Below, one piece after another: positions 1-8,600 of a DNA stretch of 64,000 nucleotides. A model generated the notes under the pieces. That model was not told where the DNA came from and did no database searches. It saw only the letters and a program-made list of their open reading frames with translations. The position numbers and the translations under genes were made by a program. The stretch is from contig NC_054885.1 in NCBI RefSeq assembly GCF_018320785.1, positions 8,630,921 to 8,694,920 of the forward strand, read 5' to 3'. This stretch comes from Cheilinus undulatus (Eukaryota; Chordata; Actinopteri; Labriformes; Labridae). The stretch's first letter is position 1, and every line of letters begins with the position of its first letter.

Positions 1-358
1 TTTTGCATGTCATTTGGAAATCAAGGTCCCAGAGTCTGGAGGAAGAGTGGAGAGGTACAGAATCCACATTGCTTGAAGTCCAGTGTGAAGTTTCCACAGT
101 CAGTGATGACTTGGGCTGCCATGGCATCTGCTGGTGTTGGTCCACTGTGTTTTCTGAAGTCCACAGTCAACGCAGCCATCTACCAGGACTGTTTAGAGCT
201 CTTCATGCTTCCTTCTGCTGTCAAGCACCATAGAGATGCTGATTTCATTTTCCAGCAGGACTTGGCACCTGCCCACACTGCCAAAGACACCAAAAGCTGG
301 TTCAATGACCATGATGTTACTGTGCTTGATTGGCCAGGAAACTGGCCTGACCTGAACC
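1..358 (+). pseudogene. Tc1/mariner transposase relic, catalytic part (5' piece, split by a hAT insertion)
   Basis: The plus-strand frame from about base 7 reads as the C-terminal half of a Tc1-type DDE transposase. I see the TWAAM-like stretch, then FQQDLAPAHTA carrying the second catalytic Asp, then WPDLNPIE carrying the Glu 34 residues later (DD34E spacing). The frame is open until a 1,010-bp insertion at 367 cuts it. The remaining C-terminal part resumes at 1385 (ENLWGIVERKM...). The N-terminal half lies outside the window. The copy is dead because of the insertion, although the residues on each side are well preserved. The family call is from remembered motifs. Confidence 0.9.
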
Positions 359-366
359 CCATAGAG

Positions 367-1376
367 CAGCGGTTTTCAAACTTTTTTTTTTTTTTTTTAC
401 CAAAGGCACACCTAAGGTTAAGCCAGAATCTCAAGGCACATCATATTCATGTCAATACAAAATAGACTTTGTAATAATATGACAGTCAAGGTGGCCCATA
501 AGGATAAGGGGAGACTTCTCTGGGGCCCAGACAACCGGGGGTGGCAAAAGTGGGCAAAAGGTGCCTAAAAGGTGGCAAAAATTGGCTAAAATGATGATAG
601 AACATGGCAAAATTGGGTAAAAAGTGACAAGATAAAGTCAAAAATGGTTAAAAATCGGCATAAGGGGCAAAAAATTGGTTAACAGTGGCAAAACATGTTG
701 AGTGTCAAAAAGGTGTCAAAAATGAGTTACAAGTGGCTCAAATGTTGTAAAAAGGTGGTTAAAATGGTTTAAAAGTGATTTAAAAAATGGGAAAAATTAG
801 GCAAAAAAGTGGCCAAACAAAGGTAGAGTGAGTGAAAATTAGCAAGAAGGTGGCCAAAATGGGTTGAAAGTGTCAGAAAGGTGACAAAATAGGTTACAAG
901 TGGCAGAAAAGTGGCAAAAATGGTTAAAGTTAGTAAAACATGTTAAAAAGTGATGAAAAAAAATTGGCAAAAAAATGTCCAAATAATAGCAAAAGTAGGC
1001 AAAAATGGTCAAAAAGGTAGCAAAAACGGGTTAAATGTGGCAAAAAGCTCCAAAAAGGTGCAAAATTGGGTCAAAAGTATTTTTAAAAAAGTTGTAAAAT
1101 TGAAAAAAAAAAAAGCAGCAAAAATGGTTTAAGTTGACAAAATTACTGGAAAAACTGGTAGAAAAAATGGTTAACTTGGTTAAAAGTAGCATGAATAATG
1201 ATAATTTCAACACCAATTTCAACTCAATAATAGCTTGCCAAATGAAATAACTCTTAGCCAGGATGCTAGCACCAATGCTACTGATCCAACATGCATACTC
1301 ATTAATAAATCACAACTGGGGAGGGTCCATTCCAGCCAGATTCCCAAGGCACACCTAGACCATTTGAGAACCACTG
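367..1376 (+). mobile_element. Non-autonomous hAT element with internal GGCAAAA-type repeats
   Basis: The element is flanked by a perfect 8-bp target duplication, CCATAGAG (359-366 and 1377-1384). Its ends are inverted: CAGCGGTTTTCAAAC on the left, and the reverse complement of the right end reads CAGTGGTTCTCAAA. The 8-bp duplication and CAG-GGTT-TCAAA termini are hAT hallmarks. No transposase frame is present. The interior from about 535 to 1170 is a degenerate array of short units around GGCAAAAATGGGTTAAAAGT. The same array type recurs at 9.84-10.66 kb and 41.6-43.4 kb. The insertion interrupts the Tc1 transposase frame right after its DLNPIE motif. Confidence 0.9.
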
Positions 1377-1713
1377 CCATAGAGAATCTATGGGGTATTG
1401 TCGAGAGGAAGATGAGTGACACCAGACCAAACAATGCAGATGACCTGAAGGCCGCTATCAAAGCAATCTGGGCTTCCATTACACCTGAGCAGTGCCACAG
1501 GCTGATCGCCTCCATGCCACACCACACTTATGTAGTAATTCATACAAAAGGAGGCCCAACCAAGAACTGAGTGCATAGAAATCAACATACTTTTCAGAAG
1601 CCTGAAATTTCTGTTTAAAATATTCTTTTTAATATATGGGTTTCACTTTCTCAAATGAGTGACAAAAATATTGAACTTTTTCACGATATTCTAATTTTTT
1701 GAGATGTATCTGT
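1377..1713 (+). mobile_element. Tc1/mariner relic, C-terminal coding and 3' inverted repeat
   Basis: This continues the element broken at 367. The frame encodes ENLWGIVERKMSDTRPNN, then a WASITPEQCHRLIASMP-type ending typical of Tc1 C-termini, and a stop at about 1568-1570. The sequence then runs through a 3' untranslated part to AATTTTTTGAGATGTATCTG at about 1693-1712, the reverse of a common fish Tc1 terminal repeat (CAGGTGCATCTCAAAAAATT type). Confidence 0.85.
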
Positions 1714-3075
1714 AAATCGTGGTCCATATTTGTCACTTTTAAACAAAATAAATGCAAAGGGCGGAAAAACACAACCAAAACATTAAAGATTAAAGATACA
1801 ACAAGAGAGCATTTATGGATTCAAACAATGGTTCAACTGTGATTTTTAAAAGAAGAAAAAAATGTAAATTAATCTCATATCATTTTAAAGACAGCTTTAG
1901 CTATCAAGAGGCTGCCTGCAAGCCACAGCTACATCCAGAATTTACATCCACCATTAAAACTTCATCTTAAACCACCAGTTATATACATAATAAATACAAG
2001 TAGAGTCAACTGTTACAAATAAAAAAGAATTAAACAGTATGATGTTTTAACTGTGTTGTGGAGATAAATCTGCTGTGAATTATGTGGGTTTCTGTCCCTC
2101 TGAGGCCTCCATACCTCCATACCATGATCACACCCTCCTCCTCCTCCCCTTTGTCTCCAGATGCTCCCTCCTGATTCAGTATCGACACGTCGCAGGAATC
2201 AACATGTAAATCAGCTGATAGCCAGGGGTCAATAAAACGACTCAGAGCTGATTTATGACTCAGACGTGCTGCAACCAATCAGGATGCAGAGAGAGAGAGC
2301 TGAAGGCGAAAATAGAGCTGATAAAGGACGTCAAGATATCTTATACAAAACATGTTAATTAATGCAATATTTTTCAGATGTCTCTTCTCACATCATATTA
2401 AAAAACACTGACTCAACAAGAAAACACCATGAAGAGATAAAAACGAACTGCAGGAATACATTTTCATTTATGTGCCCGGATTATAAGATTTGTTCTGTGG
2501 TGCTTTCACAGAATCTGGCAGGTTTCCACAGGAGCCAAGAGTGGATGAACCATGCAGAGGCTGCTCTAAAGGATCAGGCTCTCCTGGACACCTGAAAGAC
2601 GATGATGAGGGCAGCAGTCGTCGCGCTACTGCAGTCTGCAGCCTCACCACTAGATGGCACTGGATCATTCACCCTTCTGCTTTAATGACACAAGCAAGAG
2701 CATCTCAAATGAGGCTCAGTAAGTTCAGTACTGCCAACATACAAGAGGAACATCTTTAAAAATGATGCCAATGGATGAAAAGATGACAAATGTTCATTTA
2801 TGCTGTTGTGTTATTATAGCTGAAAGATTTGATCATCTGTATCACTTCTTTTCTTTTTTAATGAGTAAAGAACATTTCCAGGAAAAAGGCTTTTAAGTTA
2901 ATAGAGAACGACTCATCGATAAAGTGAGGCAGCAGTTTTTAAAAATGGTTTTCACAGAGATGCTCATTCCAGTAAAAAGTGGCTGGACAGCACCGTTTCC
3001 TATAATCTGGGGCAGTGATCTCCACTGGTTTGGACCCAAAAGTTGAGCTGTTCACAGAGGCTTACAGGAAAATAC
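1714..3075. other. Intergenic, no feature recognised
   Basis: I see AT-rich unique-looking sequence without a supported gene. Short open frames at 2030-2278 (-) and 2362-2759 have no recognisable domain and no splice context that I can defend. Confidence 0.5.
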
Positions 3076-3660
3076 AGCCCCCATTCCAAAAAAGTTGGGG
3101 CACTGTGAAATTTCAGTAAAAACAGAATGCAAGATTTGCCAATCTCATAAACCCTTTATTTTATTCACAGTGAACAACATACCAGACGCTGAAACAGAGA
3201 CATTTACCATTTAATGAAAAAATTAGCCCGCTTTGAATCTGTGCATAAGAGACAAGGCCAAGGGCTGATATTGGATATTTGTGATCTTCACACCCTCAGG
3301 CAGCACAGCATTAAAAACAGGTATGATTCTGGAAATCACTGCATGGGCTGCAGTTTGTCGTGTCAACCACAAATGCAATTTAAAACTGCACCATGCAAAG
3401 AAGAAGCCATGTGTGAACACAATCCAGAAACATTGTTATCATCTCTGGACCAAAGCTCATTTAAAACAGAGTGAGGCAGAATGGAAAACTGTTCTGTGGT
3501 CAGATGAATTAAAAATTTGAAATTCTGTCTTAAACCACGGATGCTGTGTCCTGTGGATTGAAGATGAGAAGGACCATGGGTTGCATTAGTGCCTATGGCG
3601 TGGGCGACTTACATCTGCTGAGGTATTATCAATGCTGAAAAGTATACAGAGGTTTGAGAG
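3076..3660 (+). mobile_element. Decayed Tc1/mariner element, 5' part
   Basis: It begins with CCATTCCAAAAAAGTTGGGG, a terminal repeat type frequent in fish Tc1-like elements, and continues into transposase-derived sequence. In the frame at 3281-3520 one can read CNLKLHHAKKKPCVN..., then WTKAHLKQSEAEWKTVLWSD, where the final D is the first catalytic Asp of the DDE triad. The frame is broken by stops and small indels. A hAT insertion at 3661 separates it from its second half at 4422. Confidence 0.85.
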
Positions 3661-4421
3661 CAGGGGTGTCAAACTCAATTGCAGCAGGGGCCAGATTCTG
3701 GATTCAGGTCTAACCTGAGGGCCTAACAGGGTCAAAGTTTTAACCATAAACTCTCAACCTCAGATTGATCTAAAAAATAAAAATAAAAAGATAAGTTCAA
3801 AGGGTCAAAATCTGAGAAATGTACATTTATTTGTCCAAAATGGTAAAAACATGAAATTGAAATTGAAAAACTATGTTTTTTTTAAAGGCAAATATATTAG
3901 AAAGAAAGTCCAAATCATGAAATTAAAAGTCAAAATATGATTCAGATTTTTAAATTGAGTTTCTAAAAGGTCAAACTATGGGATGATGAAGTCAAAGTTA
4001 GGAGTTGAAAATATGAGATGAAATACAAAATAATTGGTTAAAAAGGTCAAAAATGGACTTAAAAATAAAATGATGAATCTTAAAGTTCAAAATCTTATAT
4101 AAGAAGTCAAAATTATGAGTTGAAATTCTCAAAATACAAAAGAAAAAGTGATAATCCTAAATTTGAGTCCTAACTGTGAGATGCAAAGTTCAAAATGTGA
4201 AATTGAAAAAAAATATATTTTTTTCCCACATTCCTGACTTTGCATTTTGTATGACCTAACAAGGATATCTTGAATTATCAAGGTTAAGTTTACATTTTTA
4301 TACTTCTGCAGACCTCATTTGATGGGCCAGCAACAACAGAAATATGATATAATCTGGTGGGCCAGATTTAACTATTCCGCGGGCCAGATTTGGCCCATGG
4401 GCCTTGAGTTTGACACTCCTG
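3661..4421 (+). mobile_element. Non-autonomous hAT element (CAGGGGTGTCAAACTCA family)
   Basis: Left terminus CAGGGGTGTCAAACTCAA; the reverse complement of the right terminus reads CAGGAGTGTCAAACTCAA. The flanking 8-mers are TTTGAGAG (3653-3660) and TTTTAGAG (4422-4429), one mismatch apart. The host Tc1 sequence reads straight across once the insert is removed, which supports these limits. The interior is AT-rich with repeated GTCAAAAT-like words and no coding frame. Related elements are at 16873-17595 and 20640-21156. Confidence 0.88.
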
Positions 4422-4890
4422 TTTTAGAGCAACATATGCTCCCATCATGACATCATCTCTGTCAGGGAAGTCCTTGCATATAGCGGACAATGCTGAACCA
4501 CAGATTGCATTTGTCACAACAGCATGGCTACGCAGTAGGAGGGTTAAATTAGCATAATAATGTAATTGGTGCTGAACTGGCCTGTGTGCAGTCCAGACCT
4601 TCACCAATGAAAAATCCAGCAACAAAAGACCCGGGTCTGTTGAGGAACTAGAATCCTATGTCATGCAAGAATGGGACAACATTCCTCTCCAAAAATTTAA
4701 GCAACTGGTCTCCTCACTTCCCAGATGTTTACAGACTGTTACTAAAGGAAGAGGGGAAGCTACGCAAAGGTAAACATGGCCCTGTCCCAGCTTTTTTGAA
4801 ATTTGCTGAGATAAACTTCAGAATAAGCAAATATTTGTCCTGAAACAGTAGAACGTCTCAGTTTCAACATCTGATCGGTTGTTTTAAAAT
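4422..4890 (+). mobile_element. Decayed Tc1/mariner element, 3' part
   Basis: It resumes the element cut at 3661. It includes degraded sequence corresponding to the region around the second Asp and the catalytic Glu, then a C-terminal stretch readable in 4658-4843 (QEWDN-like start, PDVYRLLLKEEGKLRKGKHG). It ends in sequence near 4880 without the expected 3' terminal repeat, so the 3' end is truncated. Confidence 0.82.
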
Positions 4891-4944
4891 GAATAATTCT
4901 TCATTTTTCTCTGCATCAGTAGTGACAAACTGACTGTTGATTGT

Positions 4945-5000
4945 TGTGTGTTTGTGTGTGTAGTGGTGTGGGTGTGTGCGCGTGTGTGTGTAGGTGTTAC
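4945..5000. repeat. GT-rich microsatellite
   Basis: An imperfect (GT)n tract with TGTGTGTTTGTGTGTGTAG-type interruptions. Confidence 0.8.
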
Positions 5001-5128
5001 AAAGTCAGCAGCAGTGTTTTTAAACCGCTAGAGAAGAGTCAGGACTGCTAACAGCCAACTGTTGTCCCAGTACTGAACTATCATAACATCTCATTAAATG
5101 TTGTAGATTTATTTCATTTCAAATAAAG

Positions 5129-5178
5129 TTCAGCCCTCAGGCTCATTTTCCAATGAGCCTGAGGGCTGAGGGCTGAAA
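5129..5178. repeat. Near-perfect inverted repeat (hairpin)
   Basis: The arm TTCAGCCCTCAGGCTCATT is followed after a 4-base gap (TTCC) by AATGAGCCTGAGGGCTGA and then a duplicated GGGCTGAA. The stem is 18 bp. It lies about 430 bp beyond the perforin stop codon, on the 3' side of that gene. Confidence 0.85.
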
Positions 5179-5604
5179 TAATAAAACCTTCATTTACATT
5201 TTTAGAAAATGTTTTATTAGAGTATAATAATTTGTTTACAGCATAAATGAAATAGGTGAACAAGCATAACAAGCATTAAAAGAGTGCAGATGTCACTTCC
5301 TGCTCTGAGGAGGACAAAGCAACATCATGTGACTTTTCTGAGGAAGACTGCAGGAAGTTGAAACATGTCAAGCTATCAGAAAAGCTTTACATGCCTGTCA
5401 TTAGGAAAACCAGGAAAAAAAATTGTGGAGACAGAATAAACCTGTTTGGGTTATTGCGGGACACTGCAGGCACACCCTATAACCATGTTGACGTTACAAA
5501 AATAGGGCCACAAAGTTGGAAAAAGCTCAGTAATTGGAGAAGGCTCTCTGATTGGAGGGTCAGTGGGTGAATCAGAGTCAAAAAAGGGTCTGCTGAATTC
5601 AAAT

Positions 5605-8600
5605 TTAAAGTATCTTTCCCTCATGAGTACCCTTCCCCCCTGACTCCCAGTGGTGCGCCTGGTCCTCTTTTGTGTATTGCATCACCTCCTCGTAGCTCGG
5701 CGAGGCGGAGTACTGCTCACACAGCGACCCCTGCAGGCTGGGAGCGCACAACACAGACAGACGGACGAACAGCGAGCCGTGTTTCAGACGTAACCTCTTG
5801 CTGACGTTTCGTCCTGATGTGGGGATGATGTCCACTCTGCCCAGCAGGTCGTCATTCCAGCGGTTGTCCCGGTCCCAAACCTCGAAGCGGATATGACTGT
5901 TGATGGAATATTTACATTAATTATTGACTGATTCTGCTGAATTAGGACAGTAGTAATAATATGTGTTAAAACTGACATATTTGTTCCATTAGAATGGGCA
6001 TCAAGTGAGGAGTTTAGATTATGTTATGTTGGCTTACGTCCTGTGGCGTAGGTTGACCGTTTGAAAGCGAATGACGTAGTTCCAGGTGGGGAAGTCATTG
6101 TTCCAGATCACTGGTGTCACTGCTGCTTCTTTACCATAGAAAACCTTAACGTAACCGTCCGTCTTGGAGAAATAGTCCCCCCAAAGGCCTTGAGCTCGCA
6201 CCACCGTCACGTTCATCCGGGCCACGCCGGGCTCTCCAGGGCAGCATTCAGAGTTCACCATTTGGTGTCCTTTGCAGTGACAAGCGCAGTTCTGGTTCTG
6301 GCTGCCAATCTTGCATCTGGCTGGGCAGCGGAGTGGTTTGGCAGTCGTGATGATGTAGTCGCTGATGGCGTCACGCAGGCTAGCCTTGAGGGTGGGGTTA
6401 TCTGTCACCTGCAGGACAGAAGACAGGAAGAGTTTTTTTTTTTTTTTTCAAATTTCGTTCTAGTCTGGAAGTCCTTGCCTGAAACTACAGTCTGCAAATT
6501 TCAAGAAGCCCCTTCGGGAGTCCAGCCAGTGCCTATGGCCATCAGTCAGTGTCCAGGCCTCATTAGAGTATAGTAAGACTGGGAGGACCAAGGACCAAAA
6601 GACTCTGACTTTGTCCTGCATGCTCAGGTACTGGGAATGCCACGCTGTCTTGCTCAGCCAACCCATCGCCCCATACACGATTCTGCCGTAGATAAATGGC
6701 TCTTCAACATACTCTCCAAGGCATCCCAGAATGCCTGGATCTTTGTTCTGACGTGCATTCCCAATGCTTCAGCCTGGGAATGCATGTCCACTACAATCTC
6801 TGCAAAGAACACAGCATCATCAGCAAAGTACAGATCAATGACGCCATAGTTCGCCATCCTCATGACCCATCCAACCAACTGCTTACCTGACTGCTCGGCT
6901 AACTTCTTGGTCTGTTTAGATCTTGATTTCCGTTGTAAATTACATCTGAATTTGAATTTCTGCCATGTTTTGACAGACTTAGTCCAGAGCTCTTGACTTA
7001 AACTAGAACTCACCAGCAGGTGCAGGGGGCTGATGTCGTAGGACACCACACCTGGGACTCTCTTCAGTGAACTCATCCACTTCTTATATCCTGCAGCACC
7101 GTTTGGACTGAACAGGATGTCCTCGACACCCCCATCTCCTCCCAGAACCTCAGTGGTGCGGTCAGAGAAGGACTGGCTGAAGGTCGCCGCAGTTTTCAGT
7201 CTCTTGCTCTTTGAGTGGCAGAACTTTGATGCCGCGCTGATGGAAATGCCTTTTATTACGGCCCTGGCCTCTACTCCCAGGCAGTTGCTTATAGTGCGGG
7301 CGGACAGCTTGTTCATGGAGGCTTCACACGTCCGTATGGCGGTGATGGAGTTCACACGACCTCCAAGGTGGACTCTACGGATGAAGTGGGTGCCGTAGAC
7401 GGCAATGAACTGTTTGTAAGCTGAAGTGTTCTTGTGGTGGTGAGTGGCGGGGAGGTTCTTCAGAGAAACTTCAAACTCCTGGCTCAGGGGAGGGCGGGAG
7501 TGAAGACGGAAGCTGAAGGTTGAAAGGAGAAGATTTGAAAAGAGTCACTTTTCTGTGTGTATCAGAAAATAAACCTATTTACATTTACATTATAATCCTA
7601 CTGATAAGTGAAGAAGAGCAACAGTGACTATGAAACTGCAAATACTCAAGTTTGAACAAGTGTATTTGTCTAAGTTCTCTTCGCAAACATCTCATTTCGC
7701 TGTAAGATACAAGTCCCTGCAGCTGTCGATGTACACCAGGGGTATCCAAAGTATGGCCCAAGGGTCAAACATGGCCTCCGGCCCATTTTTAATTGGCCTC
7801 CCCAAAATTAGTAAAATTAAATGGAATACGGCCCTCAACAGGGCATGAAGCCTGTGCTAAACTGTATTATTCTTCCTAGTTTCAGCACAAGGCAGTGCTA
7901 CCATACTAAGACTGTAAACAAACATTTTGACAAGTGTTTATGCTAGTTTTTTAAAAGGATTAAATTCAGACAACTCTATGAATTGCAAACATTGGTAACC
8001 GAAATTATAAAGATATCTTCATTTGTAACACACTAGATTACAGGAGCAAATAACAGCACTGTTGTTGTTCCAGGGGCGGAGCCAGTGGTATATATATATA
8101 TTTTAAGATTTGTTTTTGGGCCTTTTTCGTGACTTTATTAGATAGAGTAGGGGAGTGGAAAGACTTGGACACAGGGAGGAGAGCGGGGAGAGTCATGTGG
8201 GAAATCATGCCACAGGCCTGGCTTGCACCCGGGCCGCCCGTGTGGTGCATGCCTTGACTACTCGACTACGGGTGCGCCCCATCACTGAGCATATTTTAAC
8301 CGACTTATGAAAGTGGGTGGCCCCCAATAGGAAAAGTTTGGACACCCCTAATGTACACTATATGGACAAAAGTATTTGGCCACACCTGTTGAATTCAAGT
8401 GTATAAAATCAAGCACCTAGCCACCTAATCCCCATTTGCAAACAGTTGCAATACAAAATAATTTGTTCTGCTCCAATGGTCCATCACCATCCCTGCTGGA
8501 AATTCCACTGTAAACTGTAAGTGGTATTTTTAGAAAGTGGAAGCATTTAGGAACAACAGCAACTCAGCCACGAAGCAGAAGACCACGTCAATGACTGCTA

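Noticed and set aside
6061..6573. 170-codon plus-strand frame
   Set aside because: It is antisense to perforin exon 6 and runs into the LINE poly-T; a shadow frame.
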